Shown piece after piece: positions 1 to 7,666 of a DNA stretch of 64,000 nt. The notes below the pieces were generated by a model that saw only the letters and a program-made list of their open reading frames with translations, was not told the origin of the DNA and did no database searches. A program made the position numbers and the translations under genes. The stretch covers positions 558,001 through 622,000 of the forward strand of contig NZ_CP041692.1 in the NCBI RefSeq assembly GCF_007362775.1. The letters run 5' to 3'. This stretch comes from Microlunatus elymi. Its GTDB lineage: Bacteria; Actinomycetota; Actinomycetes; Propionibacteriales; Propionibacteriaceae. How positions within the stretch are numbered: position 1 is the first letter of the stretch; every line of letters starts with the position of its first letter.

Positions 1-306
1 TGCCAGCACCACCAGGGCCGCGGCGATGGCGATGTTCAGCTTGCCCAGCGGCTTCATGAAGCCGATCAGCGAGTCGTCGACGAAATACAGCACACCCCAG
101 GCGACGCCGACCACCGCGATCGCGATCGTCACCGGCAACAGCCAGGGGCGCTTCACCGGCTCCGGCTCCACGATCCGGCGGGAGGCGCGGCTGGTCGGGG
201 TGCCGGACTTGGTCGCGGAGGACGCCTTGCCGGTCGCGTCGGACTTCGACGACTCCGGCCGCTTCCGCTTGTCAGCGGCGGCCTTGCGAACTTTCGACTC
301 AGGCAA
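1..306 (-). CDS. crgA: Cell division protein CrgA (3' end cut by window edge)
   Basis: CrgA is a small divisome membrane protein that in mycobacteria contacts FtsZ, FtsI and CwsA. The visible 102 codons read LPESKVRKAAADKRKR, close to the family's MPKSKVRKK-type start, then a basic, Ser/Lys/Thr-rich cytoplasmic part, a first membrane segment at about residues 54-76 and the start of a second one at the window edge. I chose the TTG start at 306 because GAGGAG lies five bases upstream and because no ATG or GTG fits this conserved N-terminus. The last codons lie outside the window. Divergent transcription from the DUF881 gene is the usual actinobacterial arrangement. Confidence 0.9.
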   Translation of the reverse strand, partial: MPESKVRKAAADKRKRPESSKSDATGKASSATKSGTPTSRASRRIVEPEPVKRPWLLPVTIAIAVVGVAWGVLYFVDDSLIGFMKPLGKLNIAIAAALVVLA

Positions 307-373
307 CGTCTCTCCTCGACGATCTCACCCCGGGCAATCTGAACCCGGACGATCCCACCCCGGACGAGCTGAC

Positions 374-403
374 TTGACCAGGGGGTTGTGGGTAGCGTAG
401 TCA
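374..403 (+). promoter_or_regulatory. Possible sigma-70-type promoter for the DUF881 gene
   Basis: TTGACC at 374-379 and TAGTCA at 398-403 are separated by 18 bases in the crgA/DUF881 divergent gap. If real, transcription starts near 410, which favours a translation start at 460 or 469 over the longer open frame from 388. Inference from two hexamers only. Confidence 0.3.
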
Positions 404-459
404 ATCCCTACCCGCGAGGCACATTCTCTGCGGCCGGGGGAGCAGATGACGGCAACGAG

Positions 460-1269
460 GTGGAGCGGGTGGCTGAACGTCCGATCGGCGAGCGGGTCCG
501 GCGCGCGCTGGTCCGTGCGCGGGTTCGGCAGCGGCTGCGCAATCGGCGCCGACTGGCCGGCCGGGTGCTGACCGGGGTGGTGTGTCTGGCGGCCGGTCTG
601 ATGATCACCATCAGCGCCGTCAACGCCCGCGGCATCGACCTGCGCCCGGCCCGCAACACCGACCTGATCAGCCTGGTTCGTTCTGAATCCCGGCGCAACG
701 CCGATCTCGCCGACCAGGCGGCGACGCTGCGCAGTGAGGTCGACCAGCTCGCGGCCAACGGCAGCCGGACCGAGCAGGATTCCGAGCTGAACGCCCGCTC
801 GCTGGCGGCCGGGCTGCGGCCGGTCACCGGGCCGTCGCTGACGGTGACGCTCGATGATGCGCCGGCCGATGTGGTCGCGAACGGCATCGATCAGGACCTG
901 TTGGTGGTCCATCAGCAGGACATCCAGTCGATCGTCAACCTGCTCTGGGCCGGCGGCGCGGAGGCGATGACGATCCAGGGGCAGCGGGTGATCTCCACCA
1001 CCGGCATCAAGTGCGTCGGCAACACGGTCGTCCTGCACGGCGTCCCGTACGCACCGCCGTACCGGATCAGCGCGATCGGCAACCAGGCCCAGCTGCGGCG
1101 GACCCTGGACAACTCCGAGTTCGTCCGGATCTACCAGCAGTACGTGGACCGGTTCCGGCTGGGCTACCAGGTCGACACCAAGGCGCATGATCGCTTCCCC
1201 GCCTACCGCGGTTCACTGGACCTGAAATACGCCCAGGTGCCGTCCACCTCACCCTCCCCACACCGCTGA
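460..1269 (+). CDS. DUF881 family membrane protein
   Basis: DUF881 proteins (YlxW/YlxX-like; Rv0012 is the mycobacterial one next to crgA) are single-pass membrane proteins found beside division genes; their biochemical role is not established. The sequence shows a basic cytoplasmic start, one membrane segment (TGVVCLAAGLMITISAVNA), a short coiled-coil-prone stretch (SESRRNADLADQAATLRSEV) and the conserved extracellular domain with TVTLDDAP, HQQDIQSIVN and GGAEAMTIQGQRV. GTG at 460 is chosen because the frame upstream to 388 is not conserved-looking and overlaps the probable promoter; GTG at 469 is the alternative. The stop is followed after three bases by a family-A 54-bp repeat. Confidence 0.85.
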   Translation: MERVAERPIGERVRRALVRARVRQRLRNRRRLAGRVLTGVVCLAAGLMITISAVNARGIDLRPARNTDLISLVRSESRRNADLADQAATLRSEVDQLAANGSRTEQDSELNARSLAAGLRPVTGPSLTVTLDDAPADVVANGIDQDLLVVHQQDIQSIVNLLWAGGAEAMTIQGQRVISTTGIKCVGNTVVLHGVPYAPPYRISAIGNQAQLRRTLDNSEFVRIYQQYVDRFRLGYQVDTKAHDRFPAYRGSLDLKYAQVPSTSPSPHR

Positions 1270-1272
1270 CCG

Positions 1273-1326
1273 CCGACTTGTCAGGACGTAGTTGGGTTAT
1301 CGGCCAACCAGCTTCTGACAAGTCGG
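1273..1326. repeat. Family A 54-bp palindromic element, copy 1
   Basis: Outer arms CCGACTTGTCAG (1273-1284) and CTGACAAGTCGG (1315-1326) are perfect 12-bp inverted repeats; an inner pair GTTGG/CCAAC lies between. The left arm starts three bases after the DUF881 stop and the right arm ends 15 bases before the trpG start. Same length (54 bp) as copies at 17574, 32021 and 59052. It could act as a terminator, although no T-tract follows. Confidence 0.8.
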
Positions 1327-1341
1327 TGGAAGAATGACCGC

Positions 1342-2013
1342 GTGCCAGACATCAATCAGCCGAGCTTCGCAACCGGACCGGGCCTGCGAATCCTCGTCGT
1401 GGACAACTACGACTCCTTCGTCTTCAACCTGGCGCACTACCTGGCCCAGGTCGGCGCGGTGGTCGACGTCTGGCGCAACGACGACGAACGCTTCCGGCAA
1501 CCCGGCTACGCCGACGACTACGCCGGGATCCTGCTCTCGCCCGGGCCCGGTACGCCCGAGCACGCCGGCGTCTGCATCGACCTGATCAAGGAACAGGCCG
1601 GGCAGCGGCCGATCTTCGGAGTCTGCCTGGGGCTGCAGGCGATCGGCGTCGCGTACGGAGGTTTCGTCGGCCGGTCGCCGGAGCTGTTGCACGGCAAGAC
1701 CTCGCTGGTGCAGCACGCAGGTGTCGGTGTCTTCGCCGGACTGCCGAGCCCGTTCACCGCGACCCGGTATCACTCGCTGGCGATTCAGCCCGACAGTGTG
1801 CCGGCCGCGCTCGAGGTGACTGCGCAGACCGACAGCGGCGTGATCATGGGCGTACGGCACCGGGAGCTGCCGGTCGAGGCGGTCCAGTTCCACCCCGAAT
1901 CGGTGCTCACCGAACACGGCTATCAGCTGCTGGCCAACTGGCTGCGGATCTGCGGCGACGAGGACGCCCCGGAACGCGCCGCCGGCCTCGCCCCGCTGAT
2001 GTCCGCTAAGTAG
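1342..2013 (+). CDS. trpG: Anthranilate/aminodeoxychorismate synthase glutamine amidotransferase subunit
   Basis: This class I glutamine amidotransferase hydrolyses glutamine and passes ammonia to chorismate in tryptophan or folate synthesis. It starts with the family signature LRILVVDNYDSFVFNLAHYL, carries the oxyanion strand SPGPGTPEHAG, the nucleophile loop GVCLGLQAIG (catalytic Cys) and the C-terminal His-Glu pair in QFHPESVLTEHG. At 223 residues it has the normal full length. The partner synthase subunit is not in the window; the location next to crgA/pknB matches Rv0013 (trpG). TrpG and PabA cannot be separated from sequence alone, since one subunit often serves both enzymes. GTG start with a GGTGGAAGA ribosome-binding site upstream. 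Confidence 0.88.
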   Translation: MPDINQPSFATGPGLRILVVDNYDSFVFNLAHYLAQVGAVVDVWRNDDERFRQPGYADDYAGILLSPGPGTPEHAGVCIDLIKEQAGQRPIFGVCLGLQAIGVAYGGFVGRSPELLHGKTSLVQHAGVGVFAGLPSPFTATRYHSLAIQPDSVPAALEVTAQTDSGVIMGVRHRELPVEAVQFHPESVLTEHGYQLLANWLRICGDEDAPERAAGLAPLMSAK

Positions 2014-2048
2014 GTCGCGCGTCCCGGTCAAGACCAACAGCCGCGCGG

Positions 2049-2128
2049 GCACCAGTACTCCCGCACCCGAAAACTGCCGCCGCACCCGAAATTTCGCGTG
2101 CGGCGGCAGGTTTTGCGCGCGGCTGTGG
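2049..2128. repeat. Family B repeat, copy 1 (GCACCCGAAATTTC type)
   Basis: GCACC words occur at 2049, 2063 and 2082. CTGCCGCCGCAC and GTGCGGCGGCAG form a perfect 12-bp hairpin around CCGAAATTTCGC. The reverse complement of the right half matches the copy at 12.77-12.82 kb nearly base for base, so this is a dispersed repeat present in opposite orientation. It lies between the convergent trpG and isomerase genes. Confidence 0.75.
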
Positions 2129-2165
2129 ACCTCGGGGGGTGCGGCCGGCGTCTCGGAGGAGAGGG

Positions 2166-3026
2166 TCAGAGCAGGTCGGCGTAGCCGATCTTGATCAGGT
2201 GCTCGCGGGACTCGGCGAGGCAGTCGAAGATGTCGCGGCCGTACTGATCGTCCTGCTCGATCAGCAGGTATTCCGCCCCGCCGTCGATGCCGGCCTCGAT
2301 CACGCCGGAGAAGTCGAGGTTGCCCTGGCCGACCTCGGCGAACTGAACGATCTTGGACCAGTGCTCCGACCACGTCTTGTGATCGCCGGACTCGAGCGCG
2401 GCGAACGCCTCGGCCGGCGGCAGCGCGATCCGGAAGTCCTTCAGGTGAACAAGATCAACATCGCCGGCGAACGCCTTCAGCACGGTGACCGGGTCCATCC
2501 CGCCGCGTTGGATCCAGTGCACGTCGAGCTCGAAACGCAGATCCGGAGCTTCGGTGCGAATGATGTCCAGGATGTGCTCGCCGTCCATCCGGGCGAACTC
2601 AATGTGATGGTTGTGGTAGCTCAGGATGATGCCGTGGTCGGCCAGCCGACGCGCCATCTCACCCGCGTCGTGGGCGAAGGAGACCAGCGACTCCTTGGAC
2701 TTCAGGGCAAGCGTCGGCAGCATGCCGATCCGGACCCGGCTGGATCCGAGCGCGTGGCAATCGGCGACGATCTTGTCGAATGACTCGCGCAGGGAGTCGT
2801 TGCCGCCACCGCCGGTCTCGCCCATCCCTGCCGAGATCGCGGCCACGCTCATGCCGAGCTCGTCGTTGGCCCGCGCGATCTCATCGCGGGTCTGGGGGGT
2901 CAGTGCGATCTGGGACACCTCGACCACGCTGAAGCCGATCCGGGACAGCTGGGCCCAGACGTCGTAGGCGCCGCGATCGGCCACCTGCTGCTTCAGCATC
3001 ATTGCCTGTACGCCGATCTTGGCCAC
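2166..3026 (-). CDS. Sugar phosphate isomerase/epimerase (xylose isomerase-like TIM barrel)
   Basis: The AP-endonuclease-2/xylose isomerase-like fold is visible in the strand motifs SVVEVSQIA, RVRIGM, IILSYHNHHIEF, RFELDVHWIQRGG, LVHLKDFR and LLIEQDD. The His, Asp, His and Glu residues in these motifs are the usual divalent-metal ligands of sugar epimerases and of 2-keto-myo-inositol dehydratase-like proteins. Length, 286 residues, is normal. A good AAGGAG site precedes the ATG. No sugar catabolic operon surrounds it, so the substrate cannot be named. It interrupts the otherwise conserved trpG-pknB spacing together with the alkB-like remnant, which suggests insertion of both genes into this cluster. 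Confidence 0.8.
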   Translation of the reverse strand: MAKIGVQAMMLKQQVADRGAYDVWAQLSRIGFSVVEVSQIALTPQTRDEIARANDELGMSVAAISAGMGETGGGGNDSLRESFDKIVADCHALGSSRVRIGMLPTLALKSKESLVSFAHDAGEMARRLADHGIILSYHNHHIEFARMDGEHILDIIRTEAPDLRFELDVHWIQRGGMDPVTVLKAFAGDVDLVHLKDFRIALPPAEAFAALESGDHKTWSEHWSKIVQFAEVGQGNLDFSGVIEAGIDGGAEYLLIEQDDQYGRDIFDCLAESREHLIKIGYADLL

Positions 3027-3145
3027 GGCGGAACTCCTTTGCTCTACTCACCTGTGCCCTGCAACTTATGCCGTCATAGGTCGCGGTGGCCACCGGTTGC
3101 CATCCGGTTGCCATCCTGGTTGCGGAGTGGTCGGGAGCGCTGTGG

Positions 3146-3873
3146 TCAGCGGACGCCGGCAGGGCGAAATTGGATGCTGATCCGGGGACCGACCGGCTTC
3201 GCGGTCTTGGTGATCGCGTGCTCCCAGGTGCGTTGGCAGGAGCCGCCCATCACGATCAGGTCTCCGTGCCCGAGCGGGAACTTCGCCCAGGTGGTCGAGC
3301 TGCCTCGCGGTCGCAGGGAGAGCGCCCGAGCCGAGCCGATGGACAGGATCGCCACCATCGTGTCCTCGCTCTTGCCGCGGCCGATGGTGTCGCCGTGCCA
3401 TGCCACCGAATCCCGGCCGTCGCGATACAGGCACATCCCGGCGGTGACGAACGGCTCGCCGAGCTCGGCACCGTACTGCTCGTTGAGTTGCCGTTTCGCC
3501 TGGTCCAACACCGGATGTGGCAGCGGATCGTCCTCACCGTAGAAGCACAGCATCCGCGGCACGTCGACCACCCGCTCGTACATCTGGCGCCGCTCGGCGT
3601 GCCAAGGCACGGTGTGCAGCAACTCCCGCATCAGCGCGTCCGCACCCTGCAGCCAACCCGGCCGCAAGTCCACCCATGCCCGCGGGTCAGGGTGCGCCGC
3701 TCCACCGTGCCGGACAGCGAACCGAGCTCGATCTCGTCCACCAGATCGAGCAGTGAATCCTGTAGAACGGACTCGTAGCTGGTGGCCGTGTCCGGGGTCG
3801 TCGTTGTCGTCGCGTGCTGAGCCGATCCTCGGCGGACCGACTGCCGCGTCGTGTGCATCGTCAACGTGCTCAT
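3146..3873 (-). pseudogene. AlkB-like 2-oxoglutarate/Fe(II) dioxygenase, frameshifted
   Basis: AlkB enzymes oxidatively demethylate alkylated DNA bases. The C-terminal part is excellent: YGEDDPLPHPVL, LCLY-type strand MCLYRDGRDSVAWHGD (HxD iron ligands), LGHGDLIVMGGSCQRTWEHA (distal His) and GPRISIQFR (2-oxoglutarate Arg). The N-terminal part, starting ATG at 3873 (MSTLTMHTTRQSVRRG ... VERRTLTRG), lies in another frame. The expected join TRG-AWVDLRPGW is broken near 3679-3684, where CGC GG GCA lacks one base for the glycine codon. The gene is therefore a one-base-deletion pseudogene, a sequencing error, or a start further in that skips the first 65 residues. The open frame continuing upstream to 4270 runs through repeat DNA and is not real. 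Confidence 0.75.
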
Positions 3874-4317
3874 GCCAGCAGGCTAGCACCGATATCGGAC
3901 AAATGTTCGAAAAACTGCGGAACCGGCGCACGCCCGCTCCGCCCCGGACGGTCGGGGATGGCACACAGTCCAGGTATGCGGCCGCTCCGCGATGGTGCGA
4001 AAATCCCGCCACGGTTGAGAACGAACGCCGTCGGGCGCGAGCGCTCGGTTCGAACTCGGCTCCGATTGGGAAACGAACGCTGTCCGGCGCAGAGATGCGG
4101 TTCGAACTCGGCTCTGGTGGGAAACGCACGAGGTAGCGCCGGGCTGGCGCTGCTGGCGGCGTACGGATTCCGGGTCTGGTTGGGAAACGAACGCTGTCCG
4201 GCCCAGAGGTGCCGTTCGAACCCGGCTCTGGTGGGGGACGAACACCGGTGGGCGCCGACTGTGCGGGCACCCACCGGTGTGGTCAAACAAGTGCGACCCG
4301 AAAGGGGCCCCGATCGA
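3874..4317. other. Gene-free stretch made mostly of repeats
   Basis: No credible gene lies between the alkB-like start and the pknB stop. The stretch holds a family-D array (about 4010-4255) and, at about 3961-4003, a motif CACAGTCC followed by TGGTGCGAAAATCCCG that recurs in similar form at 12454-12480 upstream of tRNA-Leu. Long open frames here on both strands are low-complexity by-products of the repeats. Confidence 0.7.
4010..4255. repeat. Family D degenerate tandem array 1 (TTGGGAAACGAACG core)
   Basis: Five units begin near 4013, 4066, 4120, 4184 and 4236, so the spacing is about 52-64 bp. The core is (T)TGGGAAACGAACG(C), followed about 30 bases later by GTTCGAACTCGGCTC. The best two units (4066 and 4184) share the core, GCTGTCCGGC and CAGAG before diverging. 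The same core recurs at 44.78-44.90 kb and, inverted, at 59.81-59.87 kb. Confidence 0.7.
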
Positions 4318-6171
4318 CTACCCGCCCTTACTGGGGCTGGTGGTGTCGGACGGGCTCGGCGAACCGGAATCCGAGGGTGTGCTCTTCGCGGTGGCCGTGT
4401 TGGTCGGCGATGAAGAGGTCGGTGGCGGGGTCGGACGCTCGTCCACCACGCTGATCGTGATCGTGGTGCCGCGCGGAGCCAGTTCGCCGGCGTCGATGCT
4501 CTGCGCAACCACCGAACCGACCGGGTTGTTCTCGTCCTGGACCAGCTTGGTCTTGGTCTTGAAGCCGGCGTCCTCGGCGTCCCGAGCGGCCACGTCCTCC
4601 AGTTTGCCGGTCAGCCGCGGCACCTGGGACTCACCGGTCGCGACGGTGAGCGTGACCTCGGTGTCGACCGGCACTGTTGCGCCCTCGTCCGGATCGACCG
4701 CGAGCACCTCGTTCTTCTTCGCGTCCAGCGGTTCGGGCTGGGTAGCCTTCACCTTCTTGATGTTGTCGGCGGAGAAGCCGGCGTCCTCCAGTGCGGCGGT
4801 CGCCTTCTTCGCCGACATGCTGACCAGATCGTCCGGCAGGGTCGCCGTCTTCGGCCCGACGTTGATCTTGACTTTCACCGTCGAACCCGGGTCCACCTTG
4901 GTCTGCGCCGCCGGGGACTGCTCGACTGCGGTGTTCACGGTCGCGTCGTCGGCGCCGTTCACGTTGCTGATGCTGGCCTTCAGACCCTTGGACTCGATCT
5001 CGGACTCGGCCCGGGTGCGATCCATCCCCTTGACCGACGGGACGGCCACCTTCGGCGGCGGCGGTGCGGCCTGCGGATGCTGGCTGTTCCACCAGTACCA
5101 GCCGCCGGCACCGAGCGCGGCCAGCACCACCACGATCGCGATGATCAGGCCGACGACCAGACCGGTGCGCTTCTTCTTCGGCTCCTCGTCCTCCTCGTCC
5201 AGATCCTCCGGACCGGAGCCGGGCAGTGTGGCCGGCACCACCCGGGTCGCATCCGCATCCTCTGCGGCCACCGCCGCTGCACCGACCGGTGCCAGCGCGA
5301 CCGTGGCCTGCTCACCGGCGAGGACGCGGTTGATGTCGGACTTCATCTCCCGGGCCGACTGATAGCGGTCGTCGGGCTCCTTGGCCAGCGCCTTCAGCGC
5401 GATCGCGTCGATCTCCGGGCTGATCGAGGGATCCAGCTGGCTCGGTGGGACCGGCGCCTCGCGGACGTGCTGATAGGCAACGCTGACCGGCGACTCGCCG
5501 GTGAACGGCGGCCGGCCGAGCAGCAACTCGTACATCAGACAGCCGGCGGAGTAGAGGTCGCTGCGGGCGTCGACCGTCTCGCCGCGAGCCTGCTCCGGCG
5601 ACAGGTACTGCGCGGTGCCGATCACCGCGGCGGTCTGGGTCATGGTGGCCGAGGTGTCGGCGACCGCGCGAGCGATGCCGAAGTCCATCACCTTGACGTT
5701 GCCGGATTGGGTCAGCATCACGTTGGCCGGCTTGATGTCGCGGTGCACGATCCCGGCGCGATGGCTGTAGGTCAGCGCATCCAGCACGCCGACGGTCAGT
5801 TCCAGCGCGCGTTCGGGCAGGATCTTGCGGCCCTCACGCAGGATGTCGCGCAGCGTCGGACCCTCGACCAGCTCCATCACGATGTACGGGATCTGCACGC
5901 CGGTGGCGGAATCGGTCTCCTCGCCGGTGTCGTAGACGGCGACGATGTTGGGATGATTCAGGCCGGCGGCCGATTGTGCCTCCCGCCGGAACCGTGCCTG
6001 GAAGGTCGGGTCGGTGGCCAGGTCGGTGCGGAGTTCCTTGACCGCCACCGGGCGGCCGAGACGGTTGTCGACGGCACGGCGTACCTCCGCCATGCCGCCA
6101 CGACCGAGGAGTTCCCCCAGCTCGTATCGGCCACCCACGACTCGGTGCGCCGGTGTCTCGGGCTGTGTCAT
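4318..6171 (-). CDS. pknB: PASTA-domain serine/threonine protein kinase PknB
   Basis: PknB is the membrane receptor kinase that senses muropeptides or lipid II and phosphorylates division and cell-wall proteins, including the FHA proteins and PBPs encoded upstream. The kinase domain fills residues 15-275: glycine loop LGRGGMAEV, Lys45 in VAVKEL, catalytic HRDIKPAN, DFG in VMDFGIARA, an activation loop with SATMTQTAAVIGTAQY, and the APE equivalent SPE. A membrane helix at about 338-360 ([19 protein letters not shown]) is followed by three PASTA repeats (VAVPSVKGMDRTRAE; ATLPDDLVSMSAKKA; SQVPRLTGKLEDVAA) and a Ser/Thr/Pro-rich tail. Mycobacterial PknB has four PASTA units, so this one is shorter. 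It is the last gene of the run; no pknA is present beside it. Confidence 0.95.
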   Translation of the reverse strand: MTQPETPAHRVVGGRYELGELLGRGGMAEVRRAVDNRLGRPVAVKELRTDLATDPTFQARFRREAQSAAGLNHPNIVAVYDTGEETDSATGVQIPYIVMELVEGPTLRDILREGRKILPERALELTVGVLDALTYSHRAGIVHRDIKPANVMLTQSGNVKVMDFGIARAVADTSATMTQTAAVIGTAQYLSPEQARGETVDARSDLYSAGCLMYELLLGRPPFTGESPVSVAYQHVREAPVPPSQLDPSISPEIDAIALKALAKEPDDRYQSAREMKSDINRVLAGEQATVALAPVGAAAVAAEDADATRVVPATLPGSGPEDLDEEDEEPKKKRTGLVVGLIIAIVVVLAALGAGGWYWWNSQHPQAAPPPPKVAVPSVKGMDRTRAESEIESKGLKASISNVNGADDATVNTAVEQSPAAQTKVDPGSTVKVKINVGPKTATLPDDLVSMSAKKATAALEDAGFSADNIKKVKATQPEPLDAKKNEVLAVDPDEGATVPVDTEVTLTVATGESQVPRLTGKLEDVAARDAEDAGFKTKTKLVQDENNPVGSVVAQSIDAGELAPRGTTITISVVDERPTPPPTSSSPTNTATAKSTPSDSGSPSPSDTTSPSKGG

Positions 6172-6220
6172 CTACCGACTTCCTTTCGCCGGGCACATCG
6201 TTGCATGACGCGTACCCGGA

Positions 6221-7666
6221 TCATTTCTTCACCGCCGCCTCGATCATCGCCTTGGCGATCGGCGCCGCCAGGGCACCACCGGCGATGTCCTGGCGGGGGA
6301 TGTCTGCGTCCTCCACCATCACCGCCACCGCGACCTGCGGGTCGTCCGCCGGGGCGAACGCGGTGAACCAGGCGTACGGTTTGCGGTCCGGCGCCGACTG
6401 CGCCGTGCCGGTCTTACCCGCGACCAACATCTGGGGGATCTGTGCCGCGGTGCCGGTGCCGTTCTGCACCACGTCGACCATCATGTCGGACAGCTCCTTG
6501 GCATTCTGCGGGCTCATCGCCTCGGAGATCTCCTTGGGCTTGGTCGTGGACAGCACCTGCAGGTCGGGCGAGCGGACCGAGGAGACCAGGTACGGCTCCA
6601 TCACCTTGCCCTGGTTGGCGATCGCGGCCGACACCATCGCCATCTGCAACGGGGTTGCGGCGACCTCGTACTGACCGATCGCCGACTGCGCCAGCTCGGA
6701 CTGATTCAGGGTGTCGGGGAAGACGCTGGCTACGCCGCCGACCTCGTCCAGGTGCCGGGCGTCGAAGCCGAACTTGACCGCCTGCTCGCGCAGCTTGTCC
6801 TCGCCCAGGTCGAGTCCGAGCTGGGCGAAGGCGGTGTTGCAGGAGACGTCCAGCGCACGGGTCAGGGTGATCTTGGCCCCACCGCAGGAGGACTTGTTTT
6901 CGTTGTAGAGATAGGTGGTCGTGCCCGGCAGCAGCAGCCGATCGGGTGAGGCGACCATGGTGTCGGGCTTGGCACCCTGCTCCAGCGCGGCCGCCGCGGT
7001 CACCAGCTTGAACGTCGACCCGGGCGGATAGATCTCCCGCGCGACCCGATTGCGCATCGGCCCGGATGGATCGTTGATCAACTTCGTGTACGCCTTGTCG
7101 GCGGCGCTGATGTCGTGGGAGGCGATCTTGTTCGGATCGAAGCTCGGACTGGTCACCATCGCCAGTACGGCGCCGGTCTTCGGATTGATCGCGACCGCAG
7201 CACCCTTCTGCTTGCCCAGCGCGTCCGCTGCGGCCTTCTGCACGTCCGGGTCGATGGTGGTCTGCACACTGGCACCCTGCGGCGCCTGGTTGGTGACCAT
7301 GTCGATGATCCGGCGGACGAACAGGCTGTCGTCGGTGCCCGCCAGCTGAGTGTTGTACGAGTCCTCCAGCGCGGTGTTGGCGTGGTCGTAGGAGAAGAAG
7401 CCGGTGATCGGGGCGTACAACTTGCCGTGCGGGTAGATCCGCTGGTACTTGAACCGATCGTCGGACGGCTTGCTGTAGGCGATCGGGGTGTCGCCGGCCA
7501 GGATCGAACCGCGATTCTGGGCGAAGTCCTCGTCCCGGGCGCGCCGGTTCAGCGGGTTGGCGTTCAGTGACGACTGCTGGAAGACCATCAGGTACGTGCC
7601 ATTGGCGAACAGCAGTCCGAACAGCACCATGATCAACACGGTGACCCGGCGGATCGGTCGGTTCAC
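6221..7666 (-). CDS. pbpA: Penicillin-binding protein A (class B transpeptidase)
   Basis: PbpA crosslinks septal peptidoglycan outside the membrane. A short cytoplasmic start and a membrane anchor (residues 8-29) precede a transpeptidase domain with the three catalytic motifs in the right order: STFK (Ser217 nucleophile), SCN (275-277) and KTG (418-420). At 481 residues it has the normal mycobacterial PbpA size. It overlaps the end of rodA by four bases (ATGA-type junction), so the two are translationally coupled, as expected for a SEDS glycosyltransferase and its cognate transpeptidase. The pknB start lies 49 bases further on. Confidence 0.95.
   Translation of the reverse strand: MNRPIRRVTVLIMVLFGLLFANGTYLMVFQQSSLNANPLNRRARDEDFAQNRGSILAGDTPIAYSKPSDDRFKYQRIYPHGKLYAPITGFFSYDHANTALEDSYNTQLAGTDDSLFVRRIIDMVTNQAPQGASVQTTIDPDVQKAAADALGKQKGAAVAINPKTGAVLAMVTSPSFDPNKIASHDISAADKAYTKLINDPSGPMRNRVAREIYPPGSTFKLVTAAAALEQGAKPDTMVASPDRLLLPGTTTYLYNENKSSCGGAKITLTRALDVSCNTAFAQLGLDLGEDKLREQAVKFGFDARHLDEVGGVASVFPDTLNQSELAQSAIGQYEVAATPLQMAMVSAAIANQGKVMEPYLVSSVRSPDLQVLSTTKPKEISEAMSPQNAKELSDMMVDVVQNGTGTAAQIPQMLVAGKTGTAQSAPDRKPYAWFTAFAPADDPQVAVAVMVEDADIPRQDIAGGALAAPIAKAMIEAAVKK

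Noticed and set aside
3870-4508. Long open frames on both strands across the family-D array and pknB end
   Set aside because: Low-complexity repeats of the same peptide phrases in two frames, produced by the DNA repeats; no ribosome site and no family.
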